Source of the DNA: Sagittula sp. P11
Lineage (GTDB): Bacteria; Pseudomonadota; Alphaproteobacteria; Rhodobacterales; Rhodobacteraceae
DNA length: 49,149 nucleotides
Direction of reading: 5' to 3'
Assembly: GCF_002814095.1 (NCBI RefSeq)
Contig: NZ_CP021919.1
Span: 1 to 49,149, forward strand
Part shown: piece by piece, positions 1 to 6,434 of the stretch
Position numbering within the stretch: position 1 is the first letter of the stretch
How the letters are laid out: the number at the start of each line of letters is the position of its first letter
Notes under the pieces: model-generated
What the model saw: only the letters and a program-made list of their open reading frames with translations
Told to the model about the DNA's origin: nothing
Database searches by the model: none
Program-made: the position numbers and the translations under genes

Positions 1-710
1 AGGACCTGCTGGCCCGCGCGCCCGCGCTGCTGGACGATCTCGACGCGCTTCTGGCCGAGGTCTCCGACAGCTCGCGCGGGTTCACCGGCGTCATCCGCAT
101 CTCGGCCCCCGTCACGTTCGGAGAGGTCTACGTGGCGGACATGCTGGCCCGCTTCGCCGCCCGCAATCCGGAGCTGACCTTCGACCTGCGCCTGCACGAC
201 GGGTTTGTCGACCTCGCCAGCGAGGGGATCGACCTGGCCTTCCGCGTCGGACAGTCGGACATGCGGTCGCTGAAATCCCGCAAGCTGGGAGAGATGCGTT
301 CGGTCGTGGCGGCCAGCCCCGATTACATCGCCGCGCAGGGCGCCCCCGCAACCCCGGACGACTTGCGCCACCATGCCTGCATCCTCGACACGAACCGCCG
401 TACGCCGCGCCGCTGGGTGTTCCTGAAGAATGGCAAGGAGCAGGCGGTGGACGTGCAGGGCCGGCTCCACGTCAACTCCGCCCGCGCGGCGGTGGAACTG
501 GCGGCCGCCGGGCTGGGCATCTGCTACGTCCCGCGCTTCGCCGTGACGGAGGCGATGGCCGCGGGCCGCCTTGTGCCCGTCATGGAGGGCTACGACGGCA
601 GCGCGATCCAGGTCAGCGCCGTCTACCTCGAAGGGCGCAGCCTGCCCCGCAAGATCCGCGCCCTGATCGACTTCGCGGTGGAGGACAGCCGCGCCGCCGC
701 CCTTCTCTGA
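1..710 (+). CDS. LysR-family transcriptional regulator, C-terminal part (5' end outside window)
   Basis: The reading frame is open from base 3 and ends with TGA at 708-710, so only the effector-binding half of the protein is present. The visible part starts in the linker region and has the LysR substrate-binding pattern: a conserved 'GVIRISAPVTFG' segment, then 'RNPELTFDLRLHDGFVDLASEGIDLAFRVG', typical of the alpha/beta effector domain. The N-terminal winged helix lies to the left of the window. The first ATG in view (132) is internal and is not the start. The target gene cannot be seen; it may be to the left. It is followed by the leftward quinone oxidoreductase gene, so the two are convergent and the LysR need not regulate it. 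Family call is secure, specific role unknown. Confidence 0.85.
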   Translation, partial: DLLARAPALLDDLDALLAEVSDSSRGFTGVIRISAPVTFGEVYVADMLARFAARNPELTFDLRLHDGFVDLASEGIDLAFRVGQSDMRSLKSRKLGEMRSVVAASPDYIAAQGAPATPDDLRHHACILDTNRRTPRRWVFLKNGKEQAVDVQGRLHVNSARAAVELAAAGLGICYVPRFAVTEAMAAGRLVPVMEGYDGSAIQVSAVYLEGRSLPRKIRALIDFAVEDSRAAALL

Positions 711-723
711 CCGATCCCTGCAT

Positions 724-752
724 AAAAAGGGCGACCCCGCAGGGCCGCCCTT
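724..752 (-). terminator. Rho-independent terminator of the quinone oxidoreductase gene
   Basis: AAGGGCG (727-733) pairs with CGCCCTT (746-752), with three further inner C:G pairs after one mismatch. On the minus strand the hairpin is followed by a T run (complement of the A run at 724-728). It lies 25 bases past the stop of the leftward gene at 777. It may also slow transcription from the convergent LysR gene. Confidence 0.7.
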
Positions 753-776
753 CGGACGTCGGAACAGGCCGGGCGT

Positions 777-1634
777 TCAGCCCAGCACGGCCTTCAGCGT
801 GTCGCGCATCGGGGTTGTCGGGCGGCCGATCAGGCGGCTCAGGTCGCGGGACTGCGTGGCCAGAGCACCCTGCCCCGCCTTAGCGTCGCTGTCGGCCAGG
901 ATGCCGGCGAACCCTTCGGGCAGGCCCGCGCCCACCAGCGCGGCCGCATAACCCGCCTGGTCCATGTTCACATAGGCCACGTCCTTGCCGGAGACTTCGC
1001 TCAGCAGTGCTGCGTATTCGGTCAGGGAAAAGTCGCTGTCGCCGCCCAGTTCATAGACGTCACCGGCCTGCCCTTCGCCCGCCAGCACCACCGCCGCCGC
1101 TTCGGCATAGTCCTGCCGCGACGCGGTGTTGAAGCGTCCCTCGCCCGCGGCCCCGAAGTGCTGGCCCATGCCCACGGCCTGCGGTGCGGTCCCGGCGATG
1201 TTCTCCGAATACCAGCCATTGCGCAGAAGCGCGTGGGGAAGGCCGCTGTCACGCAGCATCGCCTCGGTCTGAAGGTGCTCTTCGGCGAGTGCCATGCCGC
1301 CCGTTTCGGCGTTCAGGATCGAGGTATAGGCGACGAACCCGACGCCCGCGGCCTTTGCCGCCTCGATCACGTTGCGGTGCTGCGCGGCACGTTTGCCGAT
1401 CTCGGACGACGAGATCAGCAGCAGCCGGTCGATCCCGTCGAAGGCCGCGCGCAGCGCCTCGGGGTTTTCGTAGTCGGCCTGCCGTGCGGCAATGCCCTTC
1501 GCCTCGAACGCCTCGCGCGCAGAGTCGGAGCGCACCAGCACGACGATGTCGCTTGCGGGCACAAGCGTGGCGAGGTGATCGACCACCTTCTGCCCCAACT
1601 GCCCCGATGCGCCGGTCACCAGATACTTGGTCAT
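777..1634 (-). CDS. qorB: NAD(P)H:quinone oxidoreductase, QOR2/YtfG type (NmrA-like SDR)
   Basis: 285 aa, the usual length for QorB/YtfG. The N-terminus has the Rossmann motif TGASGQLGQ (residues 7-15). It continues with '[12 protein letters not shown]', 'ADYENPEAL' and '[10 protein letters not shown]', which match the NmrA-like atypical SDR fold that reduces quinones with NADPH and has no catalytic Tyr-x-x-x-Lys of classical type. The gene is divergent from an HxlR regulator, the same arrangement as ytfG-ytfH in enterobacteria and qor2-qorR in actinobacteria, which supports a role in redox or electrophile (quinone, diamide) response. The start is at the only ATG preceding the Rossmann motif. 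Expression is probably controlled by the HxlR protein from the shared intergenic region. Substrate is inferred from the family only. Confidence 0.85.
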   Translation of the reverse strand: MTKYLVTGASGQLGQKVVDHLATLVPASDIVVLVRSDSAREAFEAKGIAARQADYENPEALRAAFDGIDRLLLISSSEIGKRAAQHRNVIEAAKAAGVGFVAYTSILNAETGGMALAEEHLQTEAMLRDSGLPHALLRNGWYSENIAGTAPQAVGMGQHFGAAGEGRFNTASRQDYAEAAAVVLAGEGQAGDVYELGGDSDFSLTEYAALLSEVSGKDVAYVNMDQAGYAAALVGAGLPEGFAGILADSDAKAGQGALATQSRDLSRLIGRPTTPMRDTLKAVLG

Positions 1635-1649
1635 GATCTTTCCTTTCAG

Positions 1650-1682
1650 GTATAGAATCGGATACAGGTCTCATTTAGAGAC
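1650..1682. promoter_or_regulatory. Candidate HxlR operator between qorB and the HxlR gene
   Basis: Two adjacent palindromes lie in the 109-base divergent promoter region: GTAT-N8-ATAC (1650-1665), and GTCTC (1668-1672), spacer ATTTA, GAGAC (1678-1682). Their position just upstream of the qorB start fits an autoregulatory HxlR repressor site. Which of the two is bound is not known. Confidence 0.45.
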
Positions 1683-1743
1683 TTACCCCTTGCCCCGAAA
1701 GGAGGCAGTTTTTCGGGACAAGGTAACAGAAAGGGAACCGCCC

Positions 1744-2133
1744 ATGGTATCGACCGTCACCGACCGGCTGCAGGACTGGAAAACACAGGGATTCGATCCC
1801 ACCAACTGCCCGGTGCGGCAGGTGCTTGACCACGTGTCCGCCAAGTGGCCCGTCCTGATCCTGATGGAGCTGGAACCAGGGCCGGTGCGCTTCAACGCCC
1901 TGCTGCGCGCCCTGCCCGACATCTCGAAACGGATGCTGACCCAGTCGCTGCGCAATCTCGAACGCGATGGAATCATCCGGCGCGAGGTCTTTGACACCAA
2001 GCCGCCCAGCGTCTGCTACAGCCTGACCGAGCTGGGAGAGGGCCTGCTGCCCCACATCATGGCCATGGTGGACTGGGCTACGCAGGGCATGCCCCACATC
2101 GCAGCCGCGCGCGCCGCCTTCGACCGCGCCTGA
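1744..2133 (+). CDS. HxlR-family winged-helix regulator (QorR/YtfH-like)
   Basis: 129 aa from the ATG at 1744. An upstream in-frame ATG at 1627 would overlap qorB and run through the operator, so it is rejected. The protein has the HxlR signature: one Cys close to the N-terminus (TNCPVRQVL), '[49 protein letters not shown]' as the winged helix, and '[12 protein letters not shown]' in the wing/helix 5. In QorR and YodB proteins the N-terminal Cys senses quinones, diamide or aldehydes. The equivalent Cys is present here, so redox-controlled repression of qorB and of itself is the likely job (family knowledge plus context). Confidence 0.85.
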   Translation: MVSTVTDRLQDWKTQGFDPTNCPVRQVLDHVSAKWPVLILMELEPGPVRFNALLRALPDISKRMLTQSLRNLERDGIIRREVFDTKPPSVCYSLTELGEGLLPHIMAMVDWATQGMPHIAAARAAFDRA

Positions 2134-2193
2134 GGTCCGGCGCCCGTTCTTTCGGCACGCAGGCCGGGCGCGGCGGCGTCAAAGGTGACTGCG

Positions 2194-2233
2194 CGACAAA
2201 TTAATTGACAATTTTTGTCGAGTTAGGCTATCC
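2194..2233 (+). promoter_or_regulatory. hemP promoter embedded in an AT-rich palindrome (candidate iron-responsive operator)
   Basis: CGACAAA (2194-2200) and TTTGTCG (2214-2220) form a perfect 7-bp inverted repeat with a 13-bp spacer. A TTGACA -35 hexamer (2205-2210) lies inside it, and a second palindrome AATTG-A-CAATT overlaps it. Seventeen bases further is CTATCC (2228-2233), a plausible -10. A repressor bound here would block RNA polymerase. The regulator (Fur/Mur, Irr, RirA or other) cannot be told from sequence. Confidence 0.55.
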
Positions 2234-2309
2234 GGGTCGGGACAAGCCCGCCAACCCGTGGTGAGGCATTTGAAAAGACGGCACAAAAGACCTGTCGAAG
2301 GATCGTGAC

Positions 2310-2474
2310 ATGCCCCAGGGCCAACTTCCGCAACCCGAGATCACAGACGATGGAACCACCCGCTACGATGCCCGCAGCCTGATCCCCGGAGGCGTCAAGG
2401 CCGAGATCGAGCTGAACGGTCAGGTCTACACCCTCCGCATCACACGGGCCGGCAAGCTCATCCTGACGAAATGA
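2310..2474 (+). CDS. hemP: Hemin uptake protein HemP
   Basis: A 54-aa reading frame with an AAGGA ribosome site 7 bases before its ATG. The C-terminal third, 'GQVYTLRITRAGKLILTK', is the HemP family signature ending in GKLILTK. HemP is a small protein linked to haem uptake; in some proteobacteria it acts as an activator of haem transport genes. Here it is not next to hmu genes. It leads a short transcript with an FMN-dependent oxidase and faces a TonB/ExbBD/siderophore receptor set, so it most likely belongs to the iron-starvation response. Its stop overlaps the ATG of the next gene (ATGA), so the two are translationally coupled. Confidence 0.9.
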   Translation: MPQGQLPQPEITDDGTTRYDARSLIPGGVKAEIELNGQVYTLRITRAGKLILTK

Positions 2475-3589
2475 CCGATCAGGCCCGTGCCCTGCCCGGC
2501 GGGCTGGCCGGTTACGCCACCCGGGCCGAGGCCCTCCTGCCGCCCGCAACCGCCGCTTATTTCCTGCGCGGCGCCGGGCGCGAGGAAACCTGCCGGGCCA
2601 ACCTGCGCGACCTCGAACAGATCCGCATCTGGCCCCGTGCGCTGGCGCCTCTGGCCGGGGGGCACACGCAGCGGACCCTGCTCGGACGACGCCTCGACGT
2701 GCCGATGCTGATCGCGCCCATGGCCTACCTGCCGGTGCTGGACGCAGAGGGCGAGGCAGGCGTCGCGGCGGCCGCCACCGCGCAGGGTGTCGGCATGTGC
2801 CTCAGCGCCCAGGCCGGCCAGCCGATGGAGACGGTGCGCGAAGCAGGCACCGCCTGCCAGTGGATGCAGCTTTACTGGCAGGCCGGGCGCGCGCCCACCA
2901 TGGCGCTGGCCGAACGTGCCGCCCGCGCCGGGTTTGCAGCTCTGGTCCTGACCGTCGATGCGCCGGTGAACGGCATCCGCGACGCGGAGATCGCCAGCGG
3001 CTTCACCCTGCCCGCGGGCATCCGCGCCGTGAACCTCGACGGTCTGCCGCGGCCCCAGTTCGCCCCTTTGAAGGACGGCGAGTCGGTGCTTTTCGACCGG
3101 GTCGCCCATGTTCTGCCCGACTGGGAGGACGTGGCGTGGTTCTGCGCCAATGCCCCCCTGCCCGTCCTGCTGAAAGGACTCCTGCACCCTGCCGACGCGG
3201 CACAGGCTGTCGTTGCCGGGGCGGCGGGCGTCATCGTCTCCAACCACGGCGGGCGGGTGCTGGACGGTGCGCCCTCGGCGATCTCCGCCCTGCCCGGCGT
3301 CGTGGCGCAGGTGTGTGGCGCGGTGCCGGTGCTGATGGACGGCGGCATAAGGCGCGGCGCCGACGTGTTCAGGGCGCTGGCGCTCGGCGCCTCTGCGGTG
3401 CTGATCGGCCGCCCGGTGTGTCACGGTCTGGCCGTGGCGGGCGCGCTGGGGGTCAGCCATGTGCTGCGCCTTTTGAGGGATGAGCTTGAAGTGACCATGG
3501 CGCTGGCGGGATGCCGGACGCTGGAGGACATCTCCCCCGCCTGCGTCCAGCCCCCTACCCTTTCCGGATCGTGTAGTTCAGAGGGATGA
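2471..3589 (+). CDS. FMN-dependent alpha-hydroxy-acid oxidizing protein (lactate dehydrogenase / glycolate oxidase family)
   Basis: 372 aa, normal for the family. Recognisable parts are 'PMLIAPMAYLPVLDAEGE' in the N-terminal FMN region, 'QLYW' with an active-site Tyr, the signature SNHGGRVLDG with the catalytic His around residue 258, and 'VLMDGGIRRGADVFRALALGA' for FMN phosphate binding. Members oxidise L-lactate, glycolate or related 2-hydroxy acids and pass electrons to quinone or O2. The gene starts inside hemP (ATGA overlap) and its last 35 bases overlap the convergent tonB end. Related genes are often found near fiu/piuC loci, which suggests a role in siderophore or hydroxy-acid handling during iron limitation (inference). 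Exact substrate unknown. Confidence 0.85.
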   Translation: MTDQARALPGGLAGYATRAEALLPPATAAYFLRGAGREETCRANLRDLEQIRIWPRALAPLAGGHTQRTLLGRRLDVPMLIAPMAYLPVLDAEGEAGVAAAATAQGVGMCLSAQAGQPMETVREAGTACQWMQLYWQAGRAPTMALAERAARAGFAALVLTVDAPVNGIRDAEIASGFTLPAGIRAVNLDGLPRPQFAPLKDGESVLFDRVAHVLPDWEDVAWFCANAPLPVLLKGLLHPADAAQAVVAGAAGVIVSNHGGRVLDGAPSAISALPGVVAQVCGAVPVLMDGGIRRGADVFRALALGASAVLIGRPVCHGLAVAGALGVSHVLRLLRDELEVTMALAGCRTLEDISPACVQPPTLSGSCSSEG

Positions 3590-4409
3590 CCAGCGTGAAG
3601 CTGTCGCCCGTCAGGTGGTTCGGCGGCGTCGGCAGCCGGTCGAGCTTGTCGAAGACCTCGAGCGCCGCTTCGTCCAGCACGGCCGCCCCGGACGACTGCT
3701 CCACCTCCCGCGCGGTCACGGCGCCGTAGCGGTCGATGGTGAACTTCACGCGCACCTCGCCTTCCAGCCCCTTCTTGCGCGCGGACGGCGGGTAGGCCTT
3801 GGCCTTGGCGATGCGCAGCACGACGGCTTTCTGCCATTCGGTGATCTCGGCCATCTGTTCGGCAGTCAGGCCCTCGCTCTCGGCCTGCGCGGTTTCGGCC
3901 TGCGCCTCCGCATCGACGCCGGAGACGGAGGCCTCCGACGCCTCCGCCTCTACCGCGCCGGTCTGGCTGGCCTGGTCGATCTGCTCTTCCTCGAACTCCT
4001 GCGCGACCTCTTCGGCGATCTCTTCGGTTTCCTGCTCCGGCTCGGGCGTGGCGATGCCGAATTTCAGCTCCTCGTCCTGCACCTCGTAGGGCGTCTGGTT
4101 GAGGATCGGCTCGTCCGCCGCGCGCGCCGCATGGACGGCCTCGGGCGATTCCGTGACGGTCGGGGCTTCAACCGCTTCCTCGACGGCGGTGCTGTCCTCG
4201 CCCGCGTCGGAGGGGGCGGCGATGATGTCGGAGAGGTCGAACATGATCGCGCCCTGCACGCCGGTGTCCTCGCGCCGCACCTCTGGCTCCGGCTCCGGCG
4301 CGCGGGCCAGGAGGCTCGCGGGCAAGGCGACATGCACGGCCAGGCTGACCGCCACGCCCGCCACCACCATCGGCAGAAGGCCCGCCGCCCCGCGGTAGGC
4401 TAGGCTCAT
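3555..4409 (-). CDS. tonB: Energy transducer TonB
   Basis: 284 aa. It has one N-terminal membrane segment (about residues 12-35), a long periplasmic spacer and a C-terminal TonB domain: 'YPPSARKKGLEGEVRVKFTID...' with 'GEVRVKF' and the final 'SFTLVIPLNYTIRKG'. TonB carries proton-motive energy from ExbBD to outer-membrane receptors. The spacer (about residues 120-185) is strongly acidic, rich in Glu and Ala, rather than the Pro/Lys-rich spacer of enterobacteria. It is the last gene of fiu-piuC-exbB-exbD-tonB, and its ATG overlaps the exbD stop (ATGA). The 3' end overlaps the convergent oxidase gene by 35 bases. Confidence 0.92.
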   Translation of the reverse strand: MSLAYRGAAGLLPMVVAGVAVSLAVHVALPASLLARAPEPEPEVRREDTGVQGAIMFDLSDIIAAPSDAGEDSTAVEEAVEAPTVTESPEAVHAARAADEPILNQTPYEVQDEELKFGIATPEPEQETEEIAEEVAQEFEEEQIDQASQTGAVEAEASEASVSGVDAEAQAETAQAESEGLTAEQMAEITEWQKAVVLRIAKAKAYPPSARKKGLEGEVRVKFTIDRYGAVTAREVEQSSGAAVLDEAALEVFDKLDRLPTPPNHLTGDSFTLVIPLNYTIRKG

Positions 4410-4873
4410 TCCACGGCCTCCCCTGCGCCGCCGGCCTCTGTCCCCTCGGGCGCCGCGGCCTCGTCCAGACCCACCAGCCCGACCTTCAGGTATCCGTCGG
4501 CGCGCAGCACGTTCATCACGCGGATCAGCTCTCCGTAGGGCACCGCCTTGTCGGCGCGGATATAGAGCCGCTCGTCGCGGTTCAGCATGGTGGCGATGCC
4601 GATCTCCATCACCAGCGCGTCGAGCGTGGTTTCCACCTCGCCCACGGCAAGCGACAGGTCTTCCTTCAGGGTGATGAACACCGGCTCGGACGGGCGCTGC
4701 GGCGCTTCCGCCACGGCGACCGGCAGTTCAACCGGAATGTCCACGGTCGACAGCGGCGCCGCCACCATGAAGATGATCAGCAACACCAGCATGACGTCGA
4801 TGAAGGGCGTGATGTTGATGTCGGCGTTTTCCGCCATGTCATCGTCATCGCCACCCGAAAGCCTTGCCCCCAT
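4406..4873 (-). CDS. exbD: Biopolymer transport protein ExbD
   Basis: 155 aa from the ATG at 4873, which has a GGCGGAG ribosome site. The upstream in-frame ATG at 4993 lies inside exbB and is rejected. The protein has the ExbD pattern: a short cytoplasmic tail, 'INITPFIDVMLVLLIIFMVAAPL' as the single membrane helix with its essential Asp (IDVMLV), and a periplasmic domain with 'IRADKAVPYGELIRVMNVLRADG'. With ExbB it forms the proton-driven motor for TonB. It lies 4 bases after exbB and overlaps tonB by 4 bases, so the three are one unit. Confidence 0.93.
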   Translation of the reverse strand: MGARLSGGDDDDMAENADINITPFIDVMLVLLIIFMVAAPLSTVDIPVELPVAVAEAPQRPSEPVFITLKEDLSLAVGEVETTLDALVMEIGIATMLNRDERLYIRADKAVPYGELIRVMNVLRADGYLKVGLVGLDEAAAPEGTEAGGAGEAVE

Positions 4874-4877
4874 CGGA

Positions 4878-5687
4878 TCACTCCGCCGCCTGATGCTGCG
4901 CCACGTCGCCGAAGGTCTCGGGCCGCGCCATCCTTGGCCGCATGGCCAGATCCAGATCGCGGGACAGGGTCCGCTGCACCAGCGCCGAGGCATCGCCCAG
5001 CATGACCTTGTACCCGCCCAGCATCCGCGCCAGCAGGTTGTAGAAGATCACGGCGGGTATTGCCGCGACAAGGCCGATGGCCGTGGCCAGCAGTGCCTCT
5101 GCGATGCCGGGGGCGACGACGGCCAGGTTCGTCGTGTTGGTCTCGGCGATCGAGATGAAGCTGTTCATGATCCCCCAGACCGTCCCGAAGAGGCCGATGA
5201 AAGGCGCGGTGGAGCCGGTGATCGCCAGGAGGGCCGAGCCGCGCTGCTGGCTGCGCGCCGCTCCGACCTCGACCCGCGACAGCGCGCTTTCGGCCCGTTC
5301 CTTGATGCCGGCACCGGGCGCATTGCCTGAGCGCTGACGTTCTGCCAGAGCCGCCCGGACCATGGCGCCCATGACGCCGCGCCGCTTGCGGAACCGCGCT
5401 GCGGCGGTTTCAAGCGTTCCGGCCCGGTCGAGCGCGCGGTAGTTCCGCGCCAGCCGCCGCCGCGCCAGCATCAGCAGCACGACCCGGGCCAGGAAGATCG
5501 CCCAGACCAGTACCGAGGCCACGGCCAGCGCCACCATCACCGATTTCACGACGATGTCGGCGGCAAGGTACATGCCGACCGGCGACATGTGGTCCTGACC
5601 GGCCTCCGACAGCCAGGCAAGCAGCTCTGCACGCAGAGCGTATACATACGGTATGTTCAGAAAATCCATGGTCAGACGTCCGTCCAT
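4878..5687 (-). CDS. exbB: Biopolymer transport protein ExbB
   Basis: 269 aa with three membrane segments. The first (about residues 45-75) follows a periplasmic N-terminus; the second and third frame the MotA/TolQ/ExbB signature '[25 protein letters not shown]' and '[27 protein letters not shown]'. It is the proton channel partner of ExbD. The ATG at 5687 overlaps the end of piuC by 16 bases; an alternative ATG at 5669 lies just past the piuC stop and would remove six residues. Neither has a strong ribosome site, so coupling to piuC translation is likely. Confidence 0.92.
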   Translation of the reverse strand: MDGRLTMDFLNIPYVYALRAELLAWLSEAGQDHMSPVGMYLAADIVVKSVMVALAVASVLVWAIFLARVVLLMLARRRLARNYRALDRAGTLETAAARFRKRRGVMGAMVRAALAERQRSGNAPGAGIKERAESALSRVEVGAARSQQRGSALLAITGSTAPFIGLFGTVWGIMNSFISIAETNTTNLAVVAPGIAEALLATAIGLVAAIPAVIFYNLLARMLGGYKVMLGDASALVQRTLSRDLDLAMRPRMARPETFGDVAQHQAAE

Positions 5688-6355
5688 TGGCGGATCATGT
5701 TGTGGTAGATGCCGGTCAGGGTGACGACCTCCGGGTCATCGACACCGACCCGCCCGGCCAGCGCCTGGATCGCCTGGTCCATATCGAAGAGGATCGTGCG
5801 CTGCTCGTTCGAGCGGACCATGCTTTGCAGCCAGAAGAAGGACGACACCCGCGCGCCCTTTGTCACCGGCGTCACCTCGTGCAGAGAGGTCGAGGGATAG
5901 AGCACCATGTCGCCCGCAGGCAGCTTCACCTCCTGCGTGCCGTAGTGGTCCTCGACGATCAGTTCGCCGCCCTCGTATTCCTCCGGTTCCGAGAAGAAGA
6001 TCGTCATCGACAGGTCGGTGCGCAGCCGCTCGCCGCTGAAGGGGTTCACCCGGATGGCGTTGTCGACATGCACGCCGAAGGTCTCGCCGCTTTCGTAGCG
6101 GTTGAACATCGGTGGCAGGATGCGCAGCGGCAGCGCGGCGGACAGGAACAGCGGCGTCTGGTGCAGCCGCTCCATGATGCGCTGGCCGATGGCCTGCCCC
6201 GCCTGCGACCGAGGGTCGAGCTGGCGGTTGCGCTTCACGCCCTGCGACTGTGCCCCGGCAGAGGCGCGCCCGTCCTGCCAGTCGGCGGCGTCCAGCTCTG
6301 CCCGGATCGCCTGCACCTCGTCCTTGGCGAAGAGCTCGGGGATGGTGATGAGCAT
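5672..6355 (-). CDS. piuC: PKHD-type Fe(II)/2-oxoglutarate hydroxylase PiuC (YbiX)
   Basis: 227 aa from the ATG at 6355, which has a GAGGA ribosome site. A longer frame from 6403 would cross the hairpin upstream and is rejected. The iron ligands of the double-stranded beta-helix are visible: His96-x-Asp98 (HVDNA) and His159 (STSLHEV), with Arg169 ten residues later as the expected 2-oxoglutarate ligand. YbiX/PiuC genes lie beside catecholate receptor genes (fiu, piuA) in many proteobacteria and are iron-regulated, but their substrate is not settled. Here the gene follows the receptor and precedes exbB, in the same transcription unit. Confidence 0.92.
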   Translation of the reverse strand: MLITIPELFAKDEVQAIRAELDAADWQDGRASAGAQSQGVKRNRQLDPRSQAGQAIGQRIMERLHQTPLFLSAALPLRILPPMFNRYESGETFGVHVDNAIRVNPFSGERLRTDLSMTIFFSEPEEYEGGELIVEDHYGTQEVKLPAGDMVLYPSTSLHEVTPVTKGARVSSFFWLQSMVRSNEQRTILFDMDQAIQALAGRVGVDDPEVVTLTGIYHNMIRQWTDV

Positions 6356-6387
6356 GTCGTCCTCTTCGATGAATGGCCCCGATGAGT

Positions 6388-6417
6388 GGCGGGGACGGCG
6401 CAAACGCCGCCCCCGCC
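6388..6417 (-). other. Strong intercistronic hairpin between receptor gene and piuC
   Basis: GGCGGGG (6388-6394) pairs with CCCCGCC (6411-6417), and CGGCG (6396-6400) with CGCCG (6405-6409) around a 4-base loop. No T run follows on the minus strand, so it looks less like a terminator than a 3' stabiliser or partial attenuator that would raise receptor mRNA relative to piuC-exbBD-tonB. Confidence 0.5.
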
Positions 6418-6434
6418 GGTGAAAGTCCCGTGCC

